64,000 bases of DNA from Galaxea fascicularis. Lineage: Eukaryota > Cnidaria > Anthozoa > Scleractinia > Euphylliidae. The stretch is from NCBI GenBank assembly GCA_948470475.1, contig OX419336.1, positions 31,793,415 through 31,857,414 of the forward strand. Reading direction: 5' to 3'. Shown here one piece after another: positions 12,701-23,529 of the stretch. The translations under genes and the position numbers were made by a program. The notes beneath the pieces are model-generated. The model had not been told where the DNA came from. It did not search any database and was given only the letters and a program-made list of their open reading frames with translations. The first letter of the stretch is position 1; the number at the start of each line of letters is the position of its first letter.

Positions 12701-15700
12701 CTGTTTAAAGTGATCTTTCCATAAGCCAGACGAATTTGATCTGTTCGGATTATATTCTTTGGCTGAAATTTTGATTGCCCGAAAATTTCAGGGAACAAAA
12801 TCTTCCTTTGAAAAATTGCTAGCCAAAGTTCCTAGGGAACTATTTGCTTTCCAAAGATGCTAGCTGACGTTTTTAACTGCCAAAAGCCGCAAATTTGACC
12901 CTTCCGCAAATATCAAGGGCTATAATTTCCCCATTGTGAATCTTTTAGGCCGCGTTGCAGTTACGAAAATCTGAGTGCACTCTTTGATCGACGCCGAAAC
13001 CTAAGAACAACAATAACAACGACAGCGTCTTTATTGTACCTTGAGTTTTCTTATTGGTAATACAAAATTATGGAACATTGTTGCTGCATTACCTTCTGCA
13101 AATAGGTTTCTTCCTTCATTAAACCAGATTAGACTGTAGTTTTGCTTATCTTTTTTGATGTAGCACCATTCCACTGCCTGTCAATGAAAACAATCCAAAC
13201 CTGGAGAAAGGAGAATTCAGACTTATTCAGCAGCTTGTAAAAAATCTCCCCAGTGGAAGACAAATCAAGCACGAGGTACGCTGTTGTTTACGCCCATTAA
13301 ATTACATATGCACGGGAACTGATTGTAAAGGTGCGCGGTAGCATATGATAGGGAGCTTAAGCAAAGTCGACGACGACCGCAACGAGGACGTCATTTCAAA
13401 ATACAACTTCTCGTTTTTGTAACTCTTTCGCGATTATTCCAATTTGTTTAACGTGAAAAATACTGGCGAGCTGTCCAGGGCCTAAATTACTGTGAACGGT
13501 GTTCAAGCAAAGAAAAAGACAGAAAAACTTGCCGTCATGCGCTCACGTTCTCGAGAAAACCTAAAATTTCGTCATTTCACGTTGTTGTTTTACAGAGGAC
13601 GGCAAAGAAATGTGCCAAAATGTAAAACGCACGTGCAGAGTATTGTCTTTGCTCATTAATCCAATTGTTTTGTGGCGTTCTCGTTGCCGTCGTTGCCGTC
13701 GTTGCCGTCGTCGCCGTCGTCGTCGTCGTTGCTTAAGCTCCCTAATGTTTAAGGGAATAAGCGGAATCAGTATCAGGCGCAAGATGACACGTGCCATATC
13801 ACAACTAGTGTCTGAAGAAACGGATGAGGAACAATAGGGAGAATGTTAATCATAGGCGTACGGGCCGGGGGGGCTGGGGGGGCTGCAGCCCCCACCCAAA
13901 ATTTTGGGCAACCTAGATTTTTTGGGCAGCGAGAGAAATTTGGGCAAAGCCAATTATTTATTTATTCATATGTAGGCCATTCTTATTGCATCGTATGACC
14001 CTCGTTTCCTTTCGACTGTTTCGGGGCAAGAATTTTTTGGCCAAATGGTTCACCGCCCCTCCTGGCAAAAAAATGCCCGTACGCCTATGATGTTAATGTC
14101 TCTGTCAGGGTAGTTGGGGTCCTCTAAGATTGAAAACAACTTTGCGTCTTTGAGTTTTGATTGCATTCCCACAGTCTACATCAACCTCCTGTTTTTTATT
14201 TCTAAGGTGGATTCTGTGATCGACATTTGTTCTGACGTCATGAACTTGCGGTCCGTTAGTTATGAATGCAAAAACAAGCTGGAAGAAATCAAAGACGACT
14301 ACAAGATTGAGGTGAGTTCTCTCGCTCCTGCCTAGTTCCTCTTAAGGTCACTTGGCGCCTTGGCTACGTCAAAGAAACGAATTGACCGTGAGGGCCTGGG
14401 GGAAAGCCATACTGGAACTTGACATCTCTCGCTCGATTCTGTGACTTGATACCTTCAAGGTCATTTTGCCACTAGAGCGCTGATACGAAAAATTAACACA
14501 AAGTGCAAAGAATTTTTGATGGTATTGAAACCAAAATAGACGTGGAAACAAAAACAACATGATAAAAAAACAACAACAAAAAAACAAAACAAACAAAAAC
14601 AAAAAAGAAAGAGACAAGGAAAAAAAATCTGCTACAATCAACTGCTTTATGTTGCCTGCTAAAATTGGTCGGTTTTTTAGGGACAAAGCGCATGTGAATA
14701 TTGGCTGAAGAGAGGCTTGAGTGCTCTGGAACGTTACTTCTTCTTAATCCTTTTCAATGCATACTTACACGAGCAGGTAAGATACCATATGTACAAACTT
14801 AATGTAGGCAGTTTCTTATTAGTCTTGTTGCCACCAAACCGGTATCCCGCCGCCGGGAGTATCAGACTTTTCCTTGGCGGGGGAAGGGGGTTTCCGGAGG
14901 GGGGAAAGGGGTTTTCCGTTTTTCTCTCCTGGACCCCTCCATCTCAGGACGGGTTGATACTCAGGTTATCAAATTGGTAAAGGTATCTAATCTTGGAAAT
15001 GATGGTGTTTGGCATGTCTTGTAGGTTTTGGTTATTACTACAACCAGAACTTGTGAAGCCCTCGCTAAACGTTATAACGGCATTGCTATGTATCCAACAT
15101 TAGCAACCACTTGTGTGGTATATACCACTGACTAACAATACTGCTGCATGAAGGTCTTGATGAAAAGGAAGAAAATGTTAGAGTAGTTGCAAAACTAAGA
15201 CTTACTGTAAAATATTGAGAGCATTGCAATTCTGATGATCAGTCAGGTCAGGGGCGGGCACGAAGACGGAAATATGTTTTAATCCCTGTCAAGGGTTTCC
15301 GGAATTCGGTTAATTGGTCGGATTAGTACGAGCTATTAGACTTTAAATTTATCAAAGATACAAGATTTCGCACCCGGCTTTGAAATATGATACGATAACA
15401 TCTATTCTGCTCCTTGTTTCTTGCCCAGTTTCCGCTCATGTTTTCACAAACGTTTCGTAAGTGGATGCAGCAGAGGCCTTGGCTCTACAGAATGCTCAGT
15501 CACATCGACGTCATGGAAAAGGGAGTGACGTCAGAGTTCATGTCAAAACACCGAAATACAACGTGCTTGGTAACCGTCAATCATCACTCTTAACAGCTAA
15601 TGAACAGTAGATATTGTCACTGCTCCTTTATACTCGCAGCTGTTGGGTTGAATGAAAGGTTTCGTTTATAGATATCAGAACCAATTTGTAAGCAATGTAG

Positions 15701-18700
15701 ATGTAGTTTAAGGCTGGGTTTCACTAGCGAAAAAGTCGGAAGCAAAAGAGGAAGAATCAACCAATCGTAATACTACTGGTCAGATCCTCTGAGGGAAAAC
15801 TGATACCCAAAAATTGCTTGCGACTGGCGTTGTGACTCCGACAATCTAGTTTTCAATAGATCATAAGCGGCAGAGGCATGACGGAATCGGTATTTTGCTT
15901 CCTACTCCGTAGGTTTGATTTTCACTAAATTCGCATATCGCTCTGCTCGTCTGGCTACGACTGCGACTCCGAGTCGCGACCCCTTCGTTAGTCAAAACCA
16001 GCCTCTAGTGTTCCCTTTCTTGTGCAGTCGTAACAAATGAAATTTTGCTATCTGTGAAGAAAGCATCAAATCAAACCATCGATTTTTCGGGGAGCAGGGA
16101 TGGCGCAGTGGTGAGAGCACTCGCCTTCCACCAGTGTGGCCCGGATTCGATTCCTGTACTCGAGGTCATATGTGGGCTTAGTTTGTTGTTGGTCCTCTTC
16201 TCTGCTCCGAGAGGTTTTTCTCCAGGTACTCCGGTTTTCCCCTCTTTTCGCAAAAACCAACACTTCTAAATTCCAATTCGATACGGAACGCTCGAACGTT
16301 TAATACCTGAGATTGGGCAACCACTCCTCACACTATCGAGCTTAAATAAATTTGATTTGATTTAGGATCTCCACCTCTCTAAAGTTTCAAGTTCATTTTC
16401 GTTTTGGCAAGTTCTTGTTTGATTTCTTTTGCTCGTTATGTTTGCATTCAGGTTGCCGATGAACAAGTTAGTCTTGACGTTTTGAGTACTCAGCGAGAAG
16501 TTGAGGTATCTTAGCTCCTGAAATCCTGCCAAGATGTTTGCAAATTTACGTCTTTATTTAATTTCCTGTGTGATTTACGTTGAGTTGTTCCGTTGTTTTC
16601 AGGTTTCAAATTTTCGCAAGGTTCCGGGATTACCAATTTATGGCATGTGTCAACCATCAAGACAGGTAAAAGCAATTTTAAGGAGTAACAACGAAAGACA
16701 CTGAAAGCCTTGAGACGCTGTCGACAAATTTAGCTTTCGTGATTTTGAAAAGACAGAGGAAGTTTTTTTTATGTGCATGTAGTGCGCTGGATATAAAGGG
16801 GGAGTTGTTGAAGTTGAGAGCATCTGGCGGAAAAAGGGGCGAGCTAAGAACAATTGATCTATATTTATTCCTGATTGCTTGTTTTAGTGGTACATGTTAA
16901 TGTACAGTGAACCAATTCAACATATCTACTGACTGAAACGTTTGTTTTATTTGTCAGGGTCTAAATCGTGTTGTAACCTTTCTCTTCGGTCCAAGATGCC
17001 TCCACCCTAAAGTTGTTCTTTTTAACTTAAGGGAAGACCTAGCTGTCGACTGTGATGGCAGTACATTTAGTTCGAGAGAGGTGAGTACGTTGAGAAAGTT
17101 CCTGTGAAGAGAATGTCTGACTGTTGAGACTCTTGGACGTCGGGACTGCCGCGCGGGAAGGTCGAGGATTCGAGCCCCAGACCGGACCAACATCAAGGTC
17201 TTAAAGGGCACGGAGCTCCCGGTGTTCTGGTCTGGCTTTGATTCACGGGTTGGTGCTTCACATAGAGTTAACCTCATTGCGCCTTCCCCCCTCGGACAGA
17301 ATTGTCCAAGAAAAATTGCTATAAACTATGAACTACATGACCTATGAATAATCTACATAGTGTAGAAACAGCCAATGAAGGGTAGAGAAAGCACAAATTT
17401 CTAAGAGACGTGGGTGTTGTGAACTCCACTTCACTGTATTGAACTTAATTTTTAAATGCGAACTGGAGACAGAAGTACGTCAACTTTCCAAACTAAAATC
17501 CTTAAGGCTTTGAGATGACTAAGACGTCTTTCGTTACGTAAGAAGGACACGGATCTCCACGAGTGATCATGAACGATCATATCTGGACGCGTATGTTGAA
17601 TGTTTTAATTTCAGCTATCGAACATGACGCAGCATATGCCTTTCAGAGGGTTAGATACTGCTGGAGTCGAGGTAAGAAAATATACATTCCAAAAGTACCC
17701 TAAAATAAGGCTGAAGTGTTAGCAACTGGCGTCGTATTTCTTATTTCTCACAAGCATGTTAGAGTTGTTGGTGAAAGTCCAAGCATTGCTGGACCTTCAA
17801 AACTGTTGTTACTAACCGGCTTTATTCGTTTACTGAGTTCCACTTTGAGAACTGTAGTTGATTTGATAACTCCATATATAACACACATTCTATATACAGC
17901 TCGAATCTGTCGAACGTGGTAATCTTGAGATTCTTAACATCCTTCAGAAAGCGCTGGGGCAAGTAATACAAAAAAGGGTTTTACTCAGTAAGGATATTCA
18001 TTTGGTTGATTTGTGATGTTAACAAAGGAATACATAAATAGATTAATTTTATCCTATTTACGATTTACACTTTGCTTTCAATATTATTAGCACAAAGAAA
18101 GTGAATTGAAATCAGGATTACTGAGGAAAGGAAAAAAGCGACCCAGCACGGTAAGGGCAATTGGTAGCCGTCCTACCAACCACCCAGGCCAAGACATTTG
18201 GGATACTTTTCTTATTTTTCCATAGTAACAGAAGTTCAATTTAGTCCCTCTCCCCGCTTCCTTCCCCCGGACAGTGTTGAATGTAAGGAGTAAAAATATC
18301 TTCTACACTTTAAGGACTTCAACATTGTGCTGGTGTGGGGGAAAAATCTTTGTAAAGCTATTTCTATCAGTGTGATTCATTAGTTACGTAATTAATTTCT
18401 ACTTAAAAAAACGAGAAAAAAGGGAAGTGTTTCAAATACTTTTGGCCAGGACTGTAGGCATAGAACCAACAGCCACATGGCATATGTTGATTTTTTTACT
18501 TCTGTAACCAGTTGAGGCTTTAGTGAACAGGTGGACAGGCCATCGCCTGCCGGACCAACATCGTCAGCCTCTACTCAAATATCGGCAAACCAAAGCGCTG
18601 GGAGTGACGTTCCTACCCCCTAAAGCAGTACAGTAGGGTGCTCGTACCAACCGATGTAACAATTTGACCCTTCGTCTTCAGGTGTATAGTGATGCTAACT

Positions 18701-21700
18701 GCTCACCTGAAGAACGCGAGTTTAACAGTATTCTAACGCTACGAGAGTCAGCGGAGCTTTGCATGGCGAAGAACCCACAGACATTATACTTCAGGCTTCC
18801 TATCCCTGAAGATAGAGCTCCTGAGGAAAAGGTAAGGCGGCTTTCTGTTGACCTAAAATCTAAGTACTCGCCAAAATATAAAAGAACAGCGCAGAGCCAC
18901 AAAAACGTATGAGACTGCGGCGAGGGTTTTAGTGTCATATATATATTACCTCCGCGGTCACTGGTTAGAGTAGACATTTAGACGAGTTCTAGCTTGCTGT
19001 TTGGAAGAGACTAACAGGAACCAAAAGCGATGTACGTAGTGGTAATGGTAATTGCTTTTTTCCTCAATAACGACTGCAACCCTTTTGTACAGAAATGCTC
19101 TCGCTTTTAAGATTAACCTCTCACGAAATGTTTTGCGTGAGCATCTATTTATATAATATGAAGCAGTGTGAAACGTAGAATCTTCCAACTTCAAACCAAA
19201 ATATCTTCTATGACCCTTGTTTGGGTGTGTTTTTGTATTGTATAGTACTATATGCATGTAAGTATTATTACATGTATGTTAATACGTCTTGTGGCATAAT
19301 AATAAAAAAATTAAATAATTATTCTGTTTATTGAGCTCTTTGGGAGTGGACTTTGCAATTTCGAAGCAAGGTCAATTCATCATATTTGTAAGAATGCCAT
19401 CTTTGTTTTAAGCTGAGATTGCATTTGACCGTGGTTACCAATAACACGTGACTTGTCTTCTTCCAAAGAGTCAGACTCGGTCGCCGTCAATCAAACAGAA
19501 AGCCGCTGAAAGTATTTTAAGTTCTTACAATATTTCCAGTGAGAGCAAAACAAAGTGCGAAATGAGGGATAAATAACATTGGTCCACTGGACTGTTATAG
19601 TGCTTTAGTAACGTATTTCCATTATTCTGTGTCGCTTGCCTTTCCTTTTAGGATTTCGATCGCATTTTATCGATTCTCAACAACTTGCACGAGATTTACA
19701 CAGATGAAGATGGACCAGCCATCGTCTTTAACTGTGAGCTGGGCAAAGGTCGAACGACTACAGGGATGGCGATCGCAGCTCTTATCTACTGCAACAAAAA
19801 GGTAAGCTGTTTGTATTCCAATCCCACATGCATTCTAATGTTTGTTATGGCGCCTTTGAATTTTGTTTTGTAGTTATGTCATCTTGACTTTGTTTTGGGT
19901 ATGTATTTATTTACGTCAGAGTTTCGAAGGATATACATTTTGTTACAATGACTTAACCTTGCTTGTTTATTGCCCAGCGAATGTAAGCCCTTGATTTATT
20001 TGGGTAACCTGTGCACAAACTGGGTGACCAAACAGAGGAAGGGAGTTCTCTTAAATATGGGGTTACGGTTTTTCATAGAATTCCTCTTGAGTTAGTTTTG
20101 ATGCAACTCGAAAAGTGTATCATTTTTTTAAACTACTTTCGTGAATTAACCTAAAGATCATATTTTATTCAGGGTTTTCCTGTAGGTACAAAAGTAGATG
20201 AACAGGATCCAGCTTGTGTTCCGAATGCAAAGTACACTTTGGGCGAGTTCTCTGTAAGTGCTGATATATTCTAATCAGTAATATTCTTAGAACATGAAAC
20301 GTCAGCGCAGTCAGGGCCACTGACAGTTAAAGGGAACCTTCACTCTTACGACAAAAAAGTTGACACTAAATTGTTGGAAATGATTACTAGATTCCAAAAT
20401 TTACTTGAAAACGTGAAAATATCTTTTCAGTGTACCAAAAAATGGGGTATCATTAACGCTTATTTCCATTTTAATTTTCCAGGCGCTGCCATTTTGGATT
20501 TTGTGACGTCAATTGGTTGCAGCTATTGTCAGGAAGTCAATGGCCCGATTTATACTAGAGACGGATCATCTGTCTGGGACGAACTTGGGCAAAGAACGAT
20601 AGTTCGTCTGATAATTCGTCTGCGTATAAATACGGGCAAACAGACGGATTATCCGTCCAGACGAACTATTTGGATAATTCGTGTTCATCGACGAATTATC
20701 CAGATAGTTCGTCTGGACGGATAATCCGTCTGTTTGCCCGTATTTATACGCAGACGAATTATCAGACGAACTATCGTTCTTTGCCCAAGTTCGTCCCAGA
20801 CGGATGATTCGTCTCTAGTATAAATCGGGCCAATGAAACAGAAAATCTTTTGTGTTAAGCAATGGCTGCAACCAATTAAAATCCAAAATGGCGGCGCCCG
20901 AGAAATTTAAAAATGGAAATAGTCGTTAATGAAACCCAGATTTTTTGTACACTGAAGAGATATTTCCACGTTTTTAAGTAAATTTTGAAATCTAGTAATC
21001 CTTTCCAACATTGTAGCGTCATTTGGTCGTAAGAGTGGAAGTTCCCTTAAACCATACTGTTGGGATGCTTCGAACTTATGAGCCTTACGCGGAATTTAAG
21101 CTTTTTATTGTATTAAACGTCGGGGATGTTAATTTAAAAGACCCTGACGACGTTTATTCTTGGCCGGCGTCAGCGGAAATTACAGTATGAGCGAACTAGT
21201 TCTACGAAAAAGCCGATCACTGTCAGTATCTGGGTAACTTCGTACCCACCCCTCCCCTAACCCAATATTAACACTAACTTATTAACTTATTATAACTTGT
21301 TGGGTTAGGGGAGGGGTACGTGCGCAGTTGACCAGATGTTGATATTGTTCCGAAAAAGCTTGTCATTATGGTACACTATTTGGAAACCAACTGACCAGTT
21401 TTTTGTTCAACTTACATTTGCTCATTTACCTGTGACGTTTCTAACACTTGCGTTTCCTTGTTCGGAATTTTTTTTAACTTGCGCGATAACTTGTTTTACT
21501 GATAGGTTTAATCCTCGATGCAGTCCTACATCGCAGTGATTTTATGCTGCATTTTCTAGGTTATTCGTCATCTGAAGAGGGTTTTGCCCGAGGGACCTCA
21601 AAGAAAGCGTGAAGTTGATTACGTACTGGACAGAATATCCGAGACAATGACCCCGATGCATTACCACTCGAGAGAAGTGATCTTCTCTACATTTAACTTG

Positions 21701-22453
21701 GTGAGTGGAGTTGGCGTTTTCATTCTCGGAATTGAAAGCTGAAAAAGTTTATTAGTGAAATTAAATCACCTATGTGATAATCTAAATGAAAATCAAAGGC
21801 ACCACGAATATTTAAATTTCTTGGTTTTCGCGTATTTGCTGTGCATTTCTATTGCTATATCAGGTCTATATGTGGGTCTTTCAGGGTAATTAGTTGATAT
21901 TTTCCCATCAGTATCAGTCTATGTAATGTCAAATAAGAATCATAGAAAGAGAAAACTGATAAAAAAAAAAGTTGAATTCCGAATCCTACATATTCTGCAA
22001 GTAGTTGTTCCGACTTAATCCGGCGAGTGGCAACTAGGAGCATAGAATGGACTTTTTGGTGTCCAAATAAACTGAGAGAAACTAAAGGCAATTTAATCGT
22101 GTACCTCAAAGAACGAGAACGCCCGCTTTCGGCTCAGCAACTGTGCTTTCTGTTCACAGTATCGAAGTAACTCCTGCTATAGCAGTGAAGAACGTCTAGA
22201 GCTTCGGAAAAGAAGCCTGTATTACTTGGAGAGATACTTCTATCTTATATTGTTTAACACATACCTTCACGTGGAAAGGAGAACCAAATGGCAGCGATCG
22301 TTTAGCCAGTGGATGACAGAAGTTGCAACGGCCGCAGGCGTTTATGAAATTCTCGACAATTTTGGCTTTCATGACTTTGAAAAGACAGAGGAACGTCTGC
22401 GTGCACTGCGCTGGAGATGGCGAGAAAGTTACAAGGGGAAGCCGTCGAATTGA
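6323..22453 (+). CDS. PALD1: Paladin (PALD1), two-domain phosphatase-like protein, 20 coding exons
   Basis: Coding exons read by splice sites and frame: 6323-6730, 9731-9898, 10150-10197, 11064-11224, 11935-12159, 13164-13275, 14207-14311, 14681-14776, 15429-15569, 16452-16505, 16603-16665, 16958-17080, 17615-17671, 17900-17962, 18091-18150, 18682-18831, 19652-19801, 20173-20253, 21560-21700, 22160-22453 (stop TGA). Together they give about 899 codons; human paladin is ~856 aa. The start MGTGAS is an N-myristoylation consensus, as in vertebrates. Both halves carry a CX5R phosphate-binding loop: Cys ~308 in NCHVGQGRTTTG and Cys ~706 in NCELGKGRTTTG. Other family blocks are GAPNFRK, YGMGQPSR, LERYFFLILFNAYLHEQ, NFRKVPGLPIYGMCQPSR, TMTPMHYHSREVI and the C-terminal WMTEV...YEILDNFGF. 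Most introns are phase 0; exons 4 and 5 end in phase 2. Vertebrate paladin is a membrane-associated protein linked to receptor signalling, with reported phosphoinositide phosphatase activity; activity here is inferred. No stop or frameshift was seen. Confidence 0.95.
8276..8410 (-). repeat. Probable 3' end of a non-LTR retroelement
   Basis: On the minus strand this reads gcacaaataaagaattgttg followed by TTG repeats, a simple-repeat tail after an AATAAA-like signal. A similar arrangement lies near 13008-13060 (minus) and 46420-46450 (plus). No reverse-transcriptase coding remains. The element lies in paladin intron 1. The call rests on tail style only. Confidence 0.35.
11509..11722. mobile_element. 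MITE-like TIR element
   Basis: Arms of ~38 bp are inverted: gggcgcgtttttttatccac at 11509 pairs with gaataaaaaaacacgccc ending at 11722. The interior is rich in 'cattc/gaatg' steps. Flanking triplets are TTA on the left and TTG on the right, possibly a decayed 3-bp target duplication. It lies in paladin intron 4 and has no coding potential. Confidence 0.7.
11935..12159 (+). CDS. PALD1: Paladin exon 5, first CX5R signature
   Basis: The exon enters in phase 2, so an Arg codon spans the junction with exon 4, and it leaves in phase 2. It encodes YSRIPITATNAPEEQDFDQF, then CHVGQGRTTTGMVIGCL. Cys ~308 and Arg ~314 form the phosphate-binding loop of domain 1. The loop keeps both catalytic-type residues, so this domain is not obviously dead. 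Confidence 0.93.
12175..12614. mobile_element. Foldback element, ~440 bp
   Basis: Long inverted arms, roughly 180 bp each with small mismatches, run inward from atcttaaag (12175) and outward to ctttaagat (12614). Matching inner blocks include cgaaaggcattgcggc against gccgcaatgcgtttcg, and gggtctattcctgatttga against tcaaatcaggaatagaccc. The unpaired centre is short. It starts only 15 bp past the donor of paladin exon 5. No transposase is present, so it is non-autonomous. Confidence 0.8.
13351..13742. mobile_element. MITE-like TIR element with trinucleotide core
   Basis: The ends are gggagcttaagcaa (13351) and ttgcttaagctccc (ending 13742), flanked by TA on both sides. A gtcgacgacgaccgc stretch near the left end pairs imperfectly with the GCC/GTC/GTT array at ~13675-13731. 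That array yields an Arg/Cys-rich false open frame. It lies in paladin intron 6. Confidence 0.75.
13851..14089. mobile_element. hAT-like MITE with perfect 8-bp target duplication
   Basis: Terminal arms are cataggcgtacgggc (13851) and gcccgtacgcctatg (ending 14089). The octamer atgttaat occurs at 13843-13850 and again at 14090-14097. An 8-bp duplication is typical of the hAT superfamily. The element is 239 bp, has no transposase, and lies in paladin intron 6. Confidence 0.88.
15711..16004. mobile_element. MITE-like element, imperfect TIRs
   Basis: The left end aggctgggtttcacta and the right end tagtcaaaaccagcct are inverted copies with a few mismatches. The interior has no reading frame. It lies in paladin intron 9, about 90 bp before the SINE at 16096. 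No clear target duplication was seen. Confidence 0.6.
16096..16362 (+). mobile_element. tRNA-derived SINE, full head
   Basis: A polymerase III type promoter is visible: an A-box-like tggcgcagtggtgag (from ~16099) and a B-box-like ggattcgattcc (~16143). The body follows with ccgagaggtttttctccagg and ttttcccctcttttcgcaaa, and the tail is aaataaatttgatttgattt. The order of head, body and A/T-rich tail is that of a SINE. I recall a very similar family as common in corals. It lies in paladin intron 9. Confidence 0.85.
16715..16848 (+). pseudogene. Decayed copy of paladin's terminal exon inside intron 11
   Basis: About 130 bp here resembles 22350-22480, which is the end of the last paladin exon plus some 3' UTR. 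Shared runs include tttgaaaagacagaggaa, gtgcgctgga against ctgcgctgga, and, past the stop codon, tggcggaaaaaggggcg against tggcgggaaaagtggcg. A run of eight t's and an in-frame stop break the copy. It has no acceptor. It starts about 50 bp after the exon 11 donor. It looks like an ectopic duplication of the gene's 3' end rather than an alternative exon. Confidence 0.75.
17135..17345 (+). mobile_element. 5'-truncated tRNA-derived SINE (second family)
   Basis: It keeps a B-box-like ggattcgagcccc, then ccggaccaacatcaaggtct and a 3' part with ggttggtgcttcacat and cctcattgcgccttcccccc. The same order occurs in reverse complement at 35485-35853, which has an intact A box, so the two are one family. 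This copy has lost most of its head. It lies in paladin intron 12. Confidence 0.7.
18091..18150 (+). CDS. PALD1: Paladin exon 15, small basic exon (20 codons)
   Basis: Acceptor tattattag and donor gtaagg bound 60 bp that are open in the frame of the flanking exons, both junctions in phase 0. It encodes HKESELKSGLLRKGKKRPST, a lysine/arginine-rich linker. It falls where vertebrate paladin has a poorly conserved linker before the second CX5R domain. Omitting it would keep the frame, so it could be a cassette exon. Confidence 0.7.
19652..19801 (+). CDS. PALD1: Paladin exon 17, second CX5R signature
   Basis: It is 50 codons with phase 0 on both sides. It encodes an aspartate-rich lead (EIYTDEDGPAIVFN) and then CELGKGRTTTGMAIAALIY. 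Cys ~706 and Arg ~712 form the domain 2 phosphate loop. The GRTTTG ending matches domain 1, as expected from the internal duplication of this family. Confidence 0.93.
20331..21046. mobile_element. 716-bp near-perfect palindrome (foldback element) flanked by TTAA
   Basis: The whole element is one inverted repeat with its axis near 20688. It begins agggaaccttcactcttacg and ends cgtaagagtggaagttccc. TTAA flanks it on both sides (20327-20330 and 21047-21050). Inner arms such as cgtctgataattcgtctgcg and its complement are almost exact, with only a few bases of loop. No coding capacity was seen. Transcribed as part of paladin intron 18, it would form a very long hairpin. A TTAA duplication suggests piggyBac-like insertion, though a 3-bp TTA reading is also possible. 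Confidence 0.88.
21241..21322. repeat. Short inverted repeat
   Basis: Arms gtacccacccctcccctaac and gttaggggaggggtac enclose ~30 bp of AT-rich sequence. It lies in paladin intron 18 and is probably a small dispersed element. No target duplication was identified. Confidence 0.6.
22160..22453 (+). CDS. PALD1: Paladin terminal coding exon
   Basis: After acceptor ctgttcacag the frame is open for 97 codons to TGA at 22451-22453. It encodes RSLYYLERYFYLILFNTYLH, KWQRSFSQWMTEVATAAGVY and EILDNFGFHDFE, all matching the family C terminus in order. The protein ends basic (KGKPSN). The 3' UTR follows. An AATAAA lies at 23161-23166, about 710 bp past the stop, and is a candidate polyadenylation signal. 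Confidence 0.93.
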   Translation, partial: YRSNSCYSSEERLELRKRSLYYLERYFYLILFNTYLHVERRTKWQRSFSQWMTEVATAAGVYEILDNFGFHDFEKTEERLRALRWRWRESYKGKPSN

Positions 22454-23280
22454 GAGGTTTTGGCGGGAAAAGTGGCGTGTCACCGTACCTACTCAACTCA
22501 TTGTAGGATAAAAAGCAAGTTACAGCAAGGGAAGTAAAGAGACCATTAACCAAAAGCCAGACATACGAAGTTAAGAAGTATGTCAATTATCTTTCTTCAC
22601 AAAAGAGAATTGTGAACATTTTAAGGTCCCCTTTTATTTTGAAAAGGCGGAGTTAGTCTTGTTATATTTGGCAATACACCTAGAGTGCGCTAGCGCGCTT
22701 CTAATTAAATTGTGCACAATCTAATTGTGGGAGACTCCAACATTCTGAGGTCAGTCTACCAAGCCATATTAAAACGGTATACCTCCTCTTGTTAATCGAC
22801 AAACTTTTATTTTCATGCCCTTCCGCGCAACAAATAAGATGAAGGAAGAAAGATATGGGATAGCGTGTTAATATTGCATCGAGATGTACCGTTATTTGTA
22901 AAATTATATTACACACGAGAGTAATTATTTATCGTAATTTATTACAACAGAAAAATACAACGTTTTCACACAAAGTGTATGGAACATCTACTGGAGACAC
23001 GAGACAAATACTGAATATTTGAAAGTCAGTTAAATATGCATGATAGCGTGCGATATTACTTATTTAAAAGTGATGAAATAGTAATTTAATTAACCACTAT
23101 CGTTCTCCTGAAAAAAGAAGGAAAATTGACCAGGAAAAGTCAGAACCTTTCGTCTGTTATAATAAACTGAGTGCTATGCTTCCATAGTGAACTTAATTTC
23201 CACTCTGTTCTCTCCCAAAAGGGCTCGAGACCCTCTGTCCCTTTACAGGCCCGAGGTTGTTAAAAGAGCGGAAACCTTTA

Positions 23281-23529
23281 GGGACCATTCATTTTGTCAT
23301 TTGCAAATTATGTGACCCCCCAGCTTACCAGGTTTAGTCTCATAACACCCCTCCAAAATAAATTACACCAGCTAATTTCCCACTTTTTTTTATCACAGAA
23401 TTTCGCTCGATCCCTCATTTTTCTTTGATTTTTCTGGGCAGTGCCTCCATCAAAAGCCATTGTTAGGCGTATCCCTCCCACCCAAAAAAATTCCACCAAC
23501 TCCCCTATCCCATAAAAAAGACCGGTCCC
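23281..23529. mobile_element. MITE with 3-bp TTA target duplication
   Basis: The ends gggaccattcat and accggtccc are short inverted repeats. TTA lies directly outside both ends (23278-23280 and 23530-23532), fitting the TWA preference of PIF/Harbinger-type elements. The interior resembles other gggacc elements in this gap, with cccctcc-rich stretches. Confidence 0.7.

Noticed and set aside
13610..13837. Arg/Cys-rich open frame
   Set aside because: It is the translation of the GTC/GCC trinucleotide array inside a MITE.
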